Source: Saxidomus purpurata
Lineage: Eukaryota; Mollusca; Bivalvia; Venerida; Veneridae
DNA: 64,000 nt
Reading direction: 5' to 3'
Assembly (NCBI GenBank): GCA_022818135.1
Contig: JAFMSR010000001.1
Location: 36,858,672 to 36,922,671 of the forward strand
The notes beneath the pieces were generated by a model that saw only the letters and a list, made by a program, of their open reading frames with translations, had not been told where the DNA came from and did not search any database. This document shows positions 9,811 to 20,528 of this stretch, one piece after another (the stretch's first letter is position 1; the number at the start of each line of letters is the position of its first letter). Position numbers and translations under genes: made by a program.

Positions 9811-12093
9811 ATGGCGCCAATAATACATGCATGCCTTACAACTGTGATATTTCTACCTCTCATCTACATACACACACTGGAATACTGTAAACATGAATTA
9901 GACACTCTAAGATGTTACAACATGATTCCTCAAAGAGTGCCGTCAAGAGTTACAACAGTATATGTAACTATCGACAGACAGATCGTTGCGTTTGAAGCCA
10001 CTATGTTCTTGAATATTAGTTGGGCAACAGTAAGAGATTTTGACATAACTGCACAGTACAATTCCAAAAGTGATGAGTTTCACGTTAACTTTAGAGATGG
10101 ATGTTTTTATCCCTTATATCAGCTGCAAGAACTCCGTTTACACGGAGATAGAATAAGAAAATTCGGAGCAGGTGTGTTGAGGAAAGATACGCATTTACGA
10201 CTTTTGGAATTTTCATTATGCCCATTGATGCAATGTGATTATTTTTTAAACACGGCACTTCAGGTAAATATCTCTGTAGACAATCTAATTTTAAGTCGAA
10301 TCGCAGACGGGAGTAGTAAATATTGTAAAATTGATGACATTATAGAAGTCCTAGCTTGGCTTCGGGTTACAAATCTAAGTCTGAGTGGATCGACGGTTTT
10401 GGTTACAGACACATTTACATTGTCCGAACGGCCACGCCTGTTGAAAGGACTCGACGTTTCAGACATTAACATTTATTTTCACAGAGTAAGTCTTCGTTCA
10501 TTTCATGAAGAATTTGTCAAGCTTGTTGAAGGTTTAGTGACATTGAATGTATCTTACATTAATTGCTTACGCTTTTCACCGACAGCGAACATAATTAAAG
10601 ATATAAACATTTTTCGATGTAATCAGTTGCATTATTCATTGCTAAATTTGTTTGGACAAAAAGCAGAACACGTATACGCTAACGAGTTATTTGGTCCAGA
10701 ATCATCAAACAAAGTAGTGACTATAGACAATGTTTTCCTCAACATATCGGACTGTTCATCAAGGTTACGAACACTTCAGTTTAGGAGAAATCATGTGCAA
10801 TATGTTAATATGACAGTTTATCTTCCAAAACACAACAATTTTACAATGTTAGACATTTCTTTTAACGACATTATCTATATTTCCCCAAATTCTTTAAGAA
10901 CTGCAACATCTGTAGAGGTCTTTCTGCTGGAAGAAAATCAGTTAGGGCGAATGGAAAATCTTCCCGAGTTCAATGATCTACTATCCACTCTTGTCAATCT
11001 AAAGACAATTAATGTTGCAATGAATGATATCTCACATTTACCATTCGATTTTTTCAGAAACAATTTCAATTTACAATTTCTAGACTTGTCGCGAAATATT
11101 CTTCAAACAATAACATTCAATCTAAAACAATTACGTTATTTAAAGTTTCTTAATTTAAGCTATAATTATATACATTACTTTGAAGGGCAAGCATTTGAAC
11201 CAGTTCAGTTTTACCTACACAAAAACACGAATGAGTCAAGCACTCTCGAAATTGCAGGAAATCCTTTACAATGTGGCTGTGCAAGTGTTCACTTTGTCAA
11301 ATGGATCATTTCAAACATGCAGTTAAAGTCTAGCCATAAGCACACATGTGAAATGGACGGTAAAAGCAATGAAATCAATGAATATTCTTTGAATTATTCA
11401 AAATTTCTCTGTTACCGAACTGCAGTATTCGTTGGTGGTCCTGTAGTAGTTGTTATGGCAATAGCTGCACTTATTATTGTGAAGAAATGTGTTGCAAGAC
11501 GAAAAATGAAAAAAAGACGAAAGTGTGCCCGAGAACGTTTTCTTGAAGACTTTGGAAAGGGACATCTGCTGGAGAAATTTCTTTGTCAAATATCGTACGC
11601 GAGTTTTGATGAAAGGTTAGTTCTCAATGTCATTTATCCGAACTTAAAAAATACATTATGTCAGAATTATGAATTTCAGCAAGATATAATTTGCATCGGT
11701 GACACACATTTTAGTTTAGGTCGTCCAATTTTTGATGAAATTTTACGCTGTATTTCTGAATCATGTGTTATGATATTTGTAATATCAAATTATTTCTGTG
11801 AAAGTAAATGGTGTGAAATGGAGTTACGGGAAGCATTTGAAGCCAAGAAACCATTAATATTGATTTTGAAAGAGGAAGTGAACAAAGAAAGAATGTCTCC
11901 AGTGCTAACGACAATTTTTAGCCGATTTACAAGAGCCAAACTGGTTATTAAAGATGGTCAGTACGAAATCATTCCAAGTTGGGCAAATCTAAGCGAATCT
12001 ATTCTAACACTTGCCTCTAACAATTATGTACCTAATGGGAAGCATGAGCAGATCAATAAAAACAGAAAGGGAGAAGATGAAGTCAAGGTCTAG
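9811..12093 (+). CDS. Toll-like receptor, single-cysteine-cluster type (copy 1)
   Basis: A 760-residue innate-immune receptor in one exon. The first in-frame ATG is 9811, in good context (GGTCATGG); the frame is open further upstream but lacks an ATG. Residues 1-24 are a hydrophobic signal peptide. Leucine-rich repeats span about 100-465, clearest in 340-465 (FLDLSRNIL, FLNLSYNYI). A C-terminal cap has four cysteines at 488, 490, 513 and 534. A transmembrane helix at about 538-559 is followed by a basic stretch (RRKMKKRRK). The TIR domain is about 590-733, starting FLCQISYASFDE. Its BB loop reads GDTHFSLGRPI, with Leu636 where most TLRs have Pro, and it keeps SKWCEMELREA. No FW box 3 is seen. 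In this family ligand-driven dimerisation brings TIR domains together to recruit adaptors. Its paralogue is at 50358-52658. Confidence 0.93.
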   Translation: MAPIIHACLTTVIFLPLIYIHTLEYCKHELDTLRCYNMIPQRVPSRVTTVYVTIDRQIVAFEATMFLNISWATVRDFDITAQYNSKSDEFHVNFRDGCFYPLYQLQELRLHGDRIRKFGAGVLRKDTHLRLLEFSLCPLMQCDYFLNTALQVNISVDNLILSRIADGSSKYCKIDDIIEVLAWLRVTNLSLSGSTVLVTDTFTLSERPRLLKGLDVSDINIYFHRVSLRSFHEEFVKLVEGLVTLNVSYINCLRFSPTANIIKDINIFRCNQLHYSLLNLFGQKAEHVYANELFGPESSNKVVTIDNVFLNISDCSSRLRTLQFRRNHVQYVNMTVYLPKHNNFTMLDISFNDIIYISPNSLRTATSVEVFLLEENQLGRMENLPEFNDLLSTLVNLKTINVAMNDISHLPFDFFRNNFNLQFLDLSRNILQTITFNLKQLRYLKFLNLSYNYIHYFEGQAFEPVQFYLHKNTNESSTLEIAGNPLQCGCASVHFVKWIISNMQLKSSHKHTCEMDGKSNEINEYSLNYSKFLCYRTAVFVGGPVVVVMAIAALIIVKKCVARRKMKKRRKCARERFLEDFGKGHLLEKFLCQISYASFDERLVLNVIYPNLKNTLCQNYEFQQDIICIGDTHFSLGRPIFDEILRCISESCVMIFVISNYFCESKWCEMELREAFEAKKPLILILKEEVNKERMSPVLTTIFSRFTRAKLVIKDGQYEIIPSWANLSESILTLASNNYVPNGKHEQINKNRKGEDEVKV

Positions 12094-12306
12094 AGATGCC
12101 ATTAATATAAATGTTCTTGGATGATATAATGCATTTTACATTTCGATTGTTAAACACATGGAGAAAAAAACACAATTACAAATTATTGCAAATGTAATTA
12201 AACACTTTTTACCATAATTACATCGCGCAAATTTTCTTATCAAAAAATATCTTAAAGTTTATAAAAACAATAGATTTTGCAACAGAAATAACAATATGCT
12301 TTACAC

Positions 12307-12312
12307 AATAAA
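12307..12312 (+). terminator. Candidate polyadenylation signal AATAAA (TLR copy 1)
   Basis: AATAAA 214 bases after the receptor stop codon on the same strand. It is the first canonical hexamer I find downstream of the stop. Not tested by transcript data. Confidence 0.4.
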
Positions 12313-12949
12313 CCTGCAAATATCTTGTTTTTGAATCATTAGAAAGAATGAAAAACACTCTGTTAAATGGATGTCTTCTCTTTTCTTTCAGACGGATAGA
12401 TACCTTTTGTGATATTTGTTTTTTCAATGTATAAAACAGGGGTTACACATCAAGTTATTTCAAGTAGGGCTGGGGCGGATGGGGGCATGGATTTGAGGCC
12501 AAAATAATGAAAAATTAGGATGTTTAAAACTTATTTTATTGCATTTATGAAACACAAGTTTACCATTTGTGATTAAAAATAAATTGATACTGTTAGTGTA
12601 CTCGAGTGGACTTTAACTCCCCTTAGGCACAAGTTTAACATCATTTTTAGGCCATTTAAATTTTTCATTTTTGAAATTCGAAGTACTCCCGTGAGTATGG
12701 GAGTATGCCTGGCTACGCGCCTGAAGTATATTTGTGAGTTATTGTAAGACAGGGAATTAAATAGGTAATATATATGTATTTATCTTTGTTTCATATAATA
12801 GTAATAGGTACATATATCAATGTTAACGTAGTCTTTGAAAAAGCCATGAAGCGTGTTCGAAAATACAAACTTCTATTATGAAATGAATATAGAAATTATC
12901 CCGCTTAACATGTATATCAGGGGGGTAGTGGGGTTGAAAAGAGGCTTTG
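12313..12949. other. Intergenic, nothing recognisable
   Basis: AT-rich sequence with a short G-rich patch near 12465-12490. No open frame with a motif and no clear repeat structure were seen. Confidence 0.4.
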
Positions 12950-14060
12950 AACACCATTTTAAACTTTTCTGCTAAATGAAGTTTATCATATGTTGTCAAA
13001 AAGGACTAATGTTATAATTATAAAATCTTGTATAGCACATTTAGGGGCCTAAAATTGAATGAATACGTGTTATTTTTCTACAATCACATGCAAAATAGTT
13101 CTACATTTCAAAGGACAAAAAATTTAAAAATAGCTACGAGACATGTCATTATATTAAACATGCGCCCGTTTTTGTTCTAATGTAATGATATTGTTTTGCA
13201 AACAAAATAATTGCAAGACATGAAGTCAAGATTAAACACTTGGGGGCTGTATTAGTTATACTAAACATTTTATCAGAATCTGTAAGTTGATGGGTGAAAA
13301 GTGAGCGGTTTAAAGACAGTTTACAACGGTTAGGTAGCTAAGGTTTCAAGCCATTGCCAACTAGTAATACATGTATAGAGAAACGTCCAGTGAAAAGAAA
13401 AGACAATCACTCTTGTAGATATTTTGCCTCAACATTGCTGTAGATGGATAGCAATTAACTACGCAATTTGAATACCAACAATCCTATGTTTATGTCAAAA
13501 ATAAAAAATTCGCAGGCTTTATTAGTTGTTATAATGCCATTCAATTTATCTATTGGGCTGTATTTCATGATTAAGCAACAGTAACAAGGTAAAAACAAGG
13601 ACAATAATAAGGGTTTTTTTTTTTTTTTTTTTTTGTGTTTCCTCTTGGGGAGTTTTGTTTTTTGAACTGGAGGTAGTCCGGCATGTGGGCGTGGTTACAG
13701 ACTTTTCCAAAAAAGGGACATAAAAACAAATTTTAAAATATCGGGTAATAACAGTAACATGTTTAATTGATTATCCCCTACTAAACATTTCAAGTGTTGT
13801 TTGTAGGGATTTTATTAAATAGGCAAAAAGACTTTGTAATAGATGATACCCTGGACATAGCACAATAACCAAATTGATGAAACGTGTTATTTTTGTACAA
13901 TCATGTACTATCATTTCAATCAAATGATTGAAAATACGTGCAATATCATTATATTAAAGGCCCGTTTTGTTCATTAAGATAGTCCCAATAAAGACATGAA
14001 ATCAAGATTAAACTTTATTATTATACTAAACATTTTATCAGAATCTGTAAGTTCAGCTGT
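12950..14060 (+). repeat. Degenerate direct duplication, ~0.8 kb offset
   Basis: Blocks of 12950-13290 recur in order at 13790-14060: ATAGCACA, ACGTGTTATTTTT, ACAATCA, CATTATATTAAA, CCCGTTTT, ATCAAGATTAAAC preceded by ACATGAAA/G, and CATTTTATCAGAATCTGTAA. A third partial copy of the last block is at 14858-14920. The intervening 13295-13790 includes a T-run at 13614-13634. The unit shows no coding function in copies one and three. Confidence 0.6.
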
Positions 14061-14316
14061 TCAGTCTCTTGCTGCACTGGATTTTAATGGCGCTGTCATC
14101 TGGGTCAAATATGTATTGAATAAATATCAAGTTATAAAAAGTAGAACATTTAGTTCAACAGACGACAAACAAGAAACTACTTGTGGTATTACACTACACT
14201 TAAGTCTTCTACCGTTAAACAATACTGGTCTTTGTGAGATAAAAAGGTCTTTTTATCACAATGGTAGGGACAGTCACACAATTGTTATGGAGGATATGAC
14301 CATTAACTTCAAGTAG
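13996..14316 (+). CDS. Small open frame with signal-peptide-like start, doubtful
   Basis: ATG at 13996 opens a 106-codon frame starting MKSRLNFIIILNILSESVSS, which looks like a short signal peptide, with two later cysteines. No domain is recognised. A strong donor-like GTAAGT lies at the end of the hydrophobic stretch (TCTGTAAGT near 14045), so the true structure, if any, may be a leader exon. The same leader block is repeated upstream (broken by a stop) and downstream (ATG lost). It lies inside a field of degenerate duplications. It could be chance or a relic of a duplicated secreted-protein exon. Confidence 0.15.
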   Translation: MKSRLNFIIILNILSESVSSAVQSLAALDFNGAVIWVKYVLNKYQVIKSRTFSSTDDKQETTCGITLHLSLLPLNNTGLCEIKRSFYHNGRDSHTIVMEDMTINFK

Positions 14317-16090
14317 TTAAGCTAATCCTACATAACTGATTACCATGAAGAATAATTGTGAATTCTGATTAATCAATGAATATATAACCACAAGTACTAT
14401 TAATCATGGACACTTAGGTATATCAAACAGCATGATTTTGCGTCCGGGTTCTGTTATTTCTTTTATGACGAACACATTTAATTTGTCAGTAATTTATCAT
14501 TTTTTATGGAATATCTGCCTTAAAGTCTTTCTGTCTTACAATATGAGTAACATGTTGTCATTTTACTTTAAGAAGTTTTCATGGATCAGTCCCCGTTAAG
14601 TATTGCACATACTATGGATGTAGTACAAACAGGATCGAGTAGAGAGCTAACAGCTTATTTGTAACACTTTCATGATTTCATGCTTTGCGTATAAAAGCAG
14701 TATAAAATACAATTATAAAGACTGAATTCATTCATTGTATACATCGTTATTTAAAATGTCAGAAATATGTAAAAGTAATATCAGTTTTACGAGCGTGTGC
14801 CCCGTACATCGGATATGTACTCTTTTTGTTCGGCTTTTCGCCTTCGTCGTCAGCTGTGAAGTCAAGATCGATCACTTTATACGATACACCTACCAGTTTA
14901 TCAGAATTTGTGAGTTCAGCTTTCAGCCGTTTTAGTTAAAATATAGACAAACATCATTCTTGCATACCAGAGCGGAATATCTGCAGCTTTTACCAGTGAT
15001 TGAAAATCTCATCCTACACCCCCTGGTACATGTATAAGATGACTTAATACTTCAGTACGAACTACTTTGATGAATGAATGTATAAATTCATACTTAACAA
15101 CAATATAATAGCGCGTAAGTATAAGTCATTAGTTTTATTTTATTTATGCTACTTTTAGTAGAATATGGTATGCAAGAAAAAAAAATGTCACTGGCTTCAT
15201 GTGCAGATGAGAATATCCGGCTCTCGGGAAACTGTTTTGGCGGTAACTCGGCAGAGCCTCTTAACCACCAAAAACAGTTACCCTCGAGCCAGCTATTCCC
15301 ATCTGCACGTCCAACCAGTTAAGATTATTATAAGTGTAAGGAGAAGTAGAATGTCGTTAATTATCGCAGTATTTAACATGATTTGAAACGATGTTTTATT
15401 TCTAATTCGCATATAGTTGTTATTGTGTTACTTTTACTAGATATTTCATGTTTATTAAATTTAAAGGTAAAACAGTAAATCATAGTTCATGCAACATGTT
15501 TATTCATTTCCCTCAATTGTTTTTATTTGTATCTTGTACTATTTTGTCATGTATGGAATAAGTGAAGTATCTTACTAAGTTCATATTCCCTATGTAATTT
15601 CAAGCTATTTTTCTTTATTCTAACCATGATTATGAACTCTCTGTCACTGCATTGGAATTTTAACATAGTTATGTCGCTGTCAAACGGGTCAAATATATAA
15701 ATTAAAAATATCAAGTTATAAAAAATTGCTAAAGCGGATATGACCATGTAACCACAAGTACTATTAATCATAAACACTAAGTTACATCAAACAGTATAAT
15801 TTTGTGTCCGGGTTCCGAGATTCCTGTTTAAATGACAGGCGAATATTATATACAGGAATTTGAGAGTTCATATGTGAATAAATTGAGTAGTACGTTTATC
15901 TGGTAAGTGTTATCAAGATGAATAAATTTAATTTTTCATAATTGGCTAAGCTGCAGCAATTTTTAGGCTTTTCTGTCTTATATTGTATCTGTTCTGGAAT
16001 CTGAGCGACAGTTTGCCTTTACGAAGTTTTTATAGATGCGTCCCTTTAAATATTCCGCATAGTATGGTTATAGTGCAATCATGTTTCATT
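14070..16090 (+). repeat. Degenerate direct duplication, ~1.36-1.5 kb offset
   Basis: Segment 14070-14640 recurs at 15650-16090. Shared blocks include CAAGTACTATTAATCAT, TATCAAGTTATAAAAA, GTGTCCGGGTTC (GCGTCCGGGTTC in copy one) and TTTCTGTCTTA. The second copy is shorter. Between them is unrelated sequence containing the fold-back at 15189-15320. No gene is seen in 14317-16269. Confidence 0.6.
15189..15320. mobile_element. Fold-back (hairpin) MITE
   Basis: Two ~58-base arms are reverse complements with some mismatches: GTGCAGATGAGAATATCC pairs with the arm GGGAATAGC...CATCTGCAC read on the other strand, and AAACTGTTTTGG pairs with CCAAAAACAGTTA. The loop is about 15 bases. Such long near-perfect hairpins are typical of small non-autonomous DNA elements. 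No target duplication was identified. Confidence 0.65.
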
Positions 16091-16269
16091 GAAAGCGTTT
16101 GTAGAACAAGTCTTTACATCTACATGTAAGCAGATTTATGTTCTGAATTTTTCTTGCTTAAACTGCGCCATTCGCCAATAGAACGACCAAGGCATTTTTT
16201 CTACTTTTAATAAATTCATTAATAACTGCTATATTCATTTAGAAATATACAATGTGCAAAAATCACTGA

Positions 16270-16785
16270 CCAACATTTTCCTCTGTTAATATATTTCATT
16301 GCAATTACGGTCGACATAAGACAGTAGTACTCAACGCATTAAGCTATTCAAATGTACTTAAGCAGTTACATGCCAATCTGAATGCGCTCTTTTTCGTGTT
16401 GCTTACTTGTAGTTATCTAGACTTCTCGGATATAAAATGTTTAATCGAGTAAAATACATGTATAAATAATGCATTTCATAGTTACTGTTTATGTGATAAT
16501 ATTGATACCTATTAATATGACTTTAATTGCCACTAATTGGTCGGGCCGTAAATCAAAGTTATATGACGTCACTCTACGACGTTGAAATGTAGCGTGCTTG
16601 TGTTCAGTTGTAATCTCCCAACTCCTATCTCTGTTGTTTTATCAACACATATATTTAGAGAAAATGTTGATGCAATTAATTGTATAATAGAACGTCTGGA
16701 TTATGAAACAATAATGTGACAGTGTCGTTTCAATCAGACAATTTAAGTATACACTTAAGGTGACACGGTTTCAAAAAGGTTCTCC
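16270..16785 (+). repeat. Duplicated segment, partner at 19560-19870
   Basis: Shares in order with 19560-19870: TTTTTCGTGTTGC, CTCGGATAT, ACATGTAT(A/G)AATAATG, GAAACAATA, GTTTCAATCAGAC, TTTAA and GACACGGTTT/TACACGGTTT. The two copies flank the LINE and Gypsy remnants at 17080-19525, so those remnants appear to lie in or beside a duplicated segment. Confidence 0.6.
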
Positions 16786-17079
16786 AAATCAAATCATTAT
16801 TTCTGATTAAATTTGTGGAACAATACAAATACCTCGGTCTATCTCTTAGTTACAATGGTATATCGCATAGCCATATTGACGAATGGTTTTGCATTGTAAA
16901 GTTACGGTATGATGAAGTACCACAGGGTTCCCTACAAGGGAAGAGACCTCGATAATGTTGCAAGAACTTTTGGCTCAACCCATTTTGTCTTTATTTGTAA
17001 TATGTATGCACTGAATTTTACATAATATGTATATACAAAGAGCAAAATAAAATATTATTTAACTATGGTATGATTTTAA

Positions 17080-17985
17080 TTGATCCTTAAAAAGCCTTTG
17101 GTACTGTAAACCATAGTATTTTACTCACGTAGTTCTAAGCACTCTTTTGTAAATCAGTTCATTTCTTACCTATCCAATAGGCAAAAAACAATTAACATGA
17201 CTGGTACTTCTTCTACTCCTTATGAAATAACTTGTGGTGTGTCACAGGGTTCCAATTTGGACCCGCTTTTATTGTTAATATATGTCAATGATATATCAGC
17301 CATTGTCAAAAACAAAAGTTTGCTTTATGCATATGATTCCGCCATTTTAGTATCTGGCAAAAACAGGATAAAGATAACCACTGCTCTTTATCAGGACCTT
17401 AGATATGTAATTCATTGGTAAATGACAATAAATTGTCTCTTGAATCTATTCTGTTTGGCTCAAAACATAAGCTTAAATTTGGGCCAAGTCTATACATATC
17501 TTGAAATGATACAATCGTTAATTCTAATAAATATGTTAAACATCTTGGTGCAACACTTGACCAACATTTATCCTGTGAATCCATGGTCAGTGAAATCATT
17601 AAGAAAGCAAATGCGAAGCTAAATTTTGTAAACAGACATAAGTCGTATTAAAAATGCATGTTACAAAACTTCCATATACAATGCCACTTTGATTATGTTT
17701 GCTGTTTTAATACCATAGTATCCATAAACAGTTAAAGGGAAACTAAAAGTCAAAAAAATGCATTAGATTTATTTTAAACCTTTACGGCTTTTAAGACTGA
17801 TATTGATTTGAAACATTTCCAAATCTTAAATTGGTTGCCAGTTCAAAAGAGAGTAGAACTTACTACACATGATTTGTCACATATACAAAATTAAGCATGG
17901 CATCCTTTCGTACAAAACCAGGTTTAGTGACAATGGTTGTTTTGTTTTAACTAAGGTCAAAAACTTTTGCATTAACTTTTTTTCT
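17080..17985 (+). pseudogene. LINE reverse-transcriptase remnant
   Basis: In broken frames this reads the fingers/palm of a non-LTR reverse transcriptase: an 'A' motif with KAFGTVNHSILLT, the core GVSQGSNLDPLLLLIYVNDI, then LLYAYDSAIL, where the catalytic pair should be ADD (the first Asp is Tyr). Downstream, KHLGATLDQHLSCESMVSEI is the usual thumb region, and NWLPVQKRVEL at about 17830 is the C-terminal part. At least one stop and frame change separate these pieces. It continues into the unit 18000-18503 shared with 240-757. Dead copy. Confidence 0.8.
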
Positions 17986-17999
17986 TTTATCATTTCGAC

Positions 18000-18503
18000 A
18001 CCTGAAGCGTTATAAAACTTATACGCGGGTTAAGACAACAGAAGCGACAGTTACAGTATGGAGCACGTATTGTCTGTATGAATTTTAAGGCTTTGCCAAC
18101 AGCTCCTGAATAATGAAATCTCAAGACATGATTTTACCAGGTTTGAATATTTTCGTTTACCCTTGTTCGCAGTCAGACCCCAGTAGGATTGTGTTTTGAC
18201 CACGTGCAAATATTTGTTCAAAGACATAAAGCAGGAATGTCGTGCTCAGATCCAGTTATTTTGGCATCTTAAGAGAACACTTAAATATGACCTCTCATAA
18301 ACAAAAGAAAATAAAAATAAAGAAGTCTATGTGCAAGTTAGTAGACAGGGTGACCCCTGCGCGTGACCTCTGTAGGTAGCCAAAGGAAATTCTACTGTCT
18401 GTTTACTTACGTATACAATACATACGGTGAAACTGAAAGTAGCATAACGTGATGTACAGTGTTTACAAAAACACATGTGTGTCTGCCAAGTGTGTATCAA
18501 AAT
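18000..18503 (+). repeat. Non-coding unit joined to the LINE, partner at 240-757
   Basis: Follows the LINE remnant across the same junction (TTTCGACACCTGAAG) as at the left end of the window. Shared blocks include TATACGCG, GGATTGTGTTT, CGTGCAAATATTT, AAATAAAGAAGTCTATG and TGTGTATCAAAATA/CGTGTATCAAAATA. It could be the 3' untranslated region of the LINE family or a separate insertion carried with it. Confidence 0.65.
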
Positions 18504-18509
18504 ACTCAA

Positions 18510-19525
18510 AACTAATTGAAATAAGTCACTGGAGATTCGTGGCCAAAACATGACATATTTTGCTCTGCGCAAGCACTTTTCAATACCCTTAGACCAGAAT
18601 GCAGAAATTCGAGAATGTATGCTCTGAGAGCCTTTGGAATGACAATTCTCTGGCCTTTAATGATAACATCATTTGTTACCGTGAGTTCATCTCTGTAATA
18701 CAGAACTCGAATTTTCTGGAGGAATTGTTTTATGGTACCCCGTCATCCCTGTAAAATGAATTGTTTAAAAACTGACATATGTTCATCTTTATCAATTTAA
18801 TATCTGATTTCCTGCATCGTCCTATCACTGACAGGTAAACTGGACGTAACCATGTGTACTTGTAGATCTGAAACTACCGTGAGATTAGGGTATGTTTCAG
18901 AAATCGGCTGCCTAGACAAGGTGTCGGGCAGCGGAATACTTTACTGAGGCGGTACTTGAAGTCAATGTCAGAATGTTGCAACTGCAGTAACATACGTTAA
19001 AAACGTGCAGGTGCACTACGACTACCGTCTGTCTGCAGTACAAGAGGTTTTTGGAATCAGAGTACCCTAAGACTTGACGAGGGGTCGTGATGATTTCATT
19101 TACTTTTTGAAATGCATCATGTTGGGGTTGTTCCCATGTACAAGCATAATTTGCAAGTACTTGCCCTAGAGGATGTACAAGCATAATTTGCAAGTACTTG
19201 CTTTAGAGGACTTGTTACCTCTGAGCGGTTTGATGCAAATCTTGAAAGGTAATTGACTAGCCCGAAAACAGTTTGTAATTCTGTTTTGTTTGTAGGAGGC
19301 GGCATTTCCTTGATCGTAGTAATCTTACGAAACGGTGTCTGTCGCAACTTTTGTTGAATGATATCATGTATGACGATTCTTTATCTAGTCTTATAGTCAA
19401 ATTACCCTGTCTTGCATCTAACTTTGAGAAGTTTTAGCATTAGTTATGCAATGCAAAATGTGTGCATTCGATAATGGCGACGAATAACGGCTATATTCAA
19501 GTCGTGGAAATCGAGGCAAATTCTG
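18510..19525 (-). pseudogene. Gypsy (Ty3) pol remnant: RT, RNase H and integrase zinc region
   Basis: Read on the - strand in order. 19525-19405 is the start of reverse transcriptase (CLDFHDLN...RRHYRM). 19347-19210 is the end of RT with MPPPTNKTELQTVFGLVNYL and SEVTSPL. 19130-19010 gives the RNase H start (HDAFQKVNEIITTPRQVLGY). 18770-18600 gives YYRDELTV...[11 protein letters not shown], and 18572-18510 [16 protein letters not shown], the region before and within the integrase zinc-binding domain. Frames change several times, the catalytic RT centre is missing, and a 37-base tandem duplication lies at 19137-19210. Only decayed pol is seen; no LTRs or envelope gene were found. Confidence 0.8.
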
Positions 19526-19559
19526 CTTGTTTATAAATAATACATTTTGCGAATTTCAC

Positions 19560-19870
19560 TTCCCAAATTTCCTTCTGTAAATTTATTTGATTGCAGTCAG
19601 GGTTTACACAATGTATTTTAATATTCAAATATTCTTTGGCACTTTCATTCTAGCCTTAATGGACACTTTTTCGTGTTGCATAGATATAGCTATTTGAACT
19701 GCTCGGATATGATAGTTTTAATGAAGTAGGACTTGTACATGTATGAATAATGCTCTTTATGGTGACACTTTATGTTGTATAGCAGACCTTCTGGAGTACG
19801 AAACAATAGCAGTGACGTTTCAATCAGACCGTTTAAATCTACATTTTAAAAGGTTACACGGTTTTTCTGT
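19560..19870 (+). repeat. Duplicated segment, partner at 16270-16785
   Basis: Shorter copy of the segment described at 16270. A short open frame at 19743-19931 has no motif and is not treated as a gene. The copy ends just before the assembly gap. Confidence 0.6.
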
Positions 19871-19978
19871 AGCTAAATTTTTGCGAAAATGTAGGAATGT
19901 TTCTGTAAATTGCTTTTCCAATTCCTACTGAGTCTGAAGATAAAGTATACTACAATAGGGCTACCATTATAGTAATGC

Positions 19979-20478
19979 NNNNNNNNNNNNNNNNNNNNNN
20001 NNNNNNNNNNNNNNNNNNNNNNNNNNNNNNNNNNNNNNNNNNNNNNNNNNNNNNNNNNNNNNNNNNNNNNNNNNNNNNNNNNNNNNNNNNNNNNNNNNNN
20101 NNNNNNNNNNNNNNNNNNNNNNNNNNNNNNNNNNNNNNNNNNNNNNNNNNNNNNNNNNNNNNNNNNNNNNNNNNNNNNNNNNNNNNNNNNNNNNNNNNNN
20201 NNNNNNNNNNNNNNNNNNNNNNNNNNNNNNNNNNNNNNNNNNNNNNNNNNNNNNNNNNNNNNNNNNNNNNNNNNNNNNNNNNNNNNNNNNNNNNNNNNNN
20301 NNNNNNNNNNNNNNNNNNNNNNNNNNNNNNNNNNNNNNNNNNNNNNNNNNNNNNNNNNNNNNNNNNNNNNNNNNNNNNNNNNNNNNNNNNNNNNNNNNNN
20401 NNNNNNNNNNNNNNNNNNNNNNNNNNNNNNNNNNNNNNNNNNNNNNNNNNNNNNNNNNNNNNNNNNNNNNNNNNNNNN
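19979..20478. other. Assembly gap (500 N)
   Basis: Exactly 500 undetermined bases; the round length suggests a placeholder of unknown true size. Confidence 0.99.
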
Positions 20479-20528
20479 TTCTATTCTACATTTATGAAAT
20501 AACATCCGTTCCAGCGGTGCTCATCATT

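Noticed and set aside
16860..16960. VPQGS-like peptide near 16915 as a second reverse-transcriptase core
   Set aside because: Only five residues match and the surroundings do not continue as RT; chance.
19873..20505. Frames made mostly of X
   Set aside because: They cross the 500-N gap; the same applies to the frames at 43140-43736.
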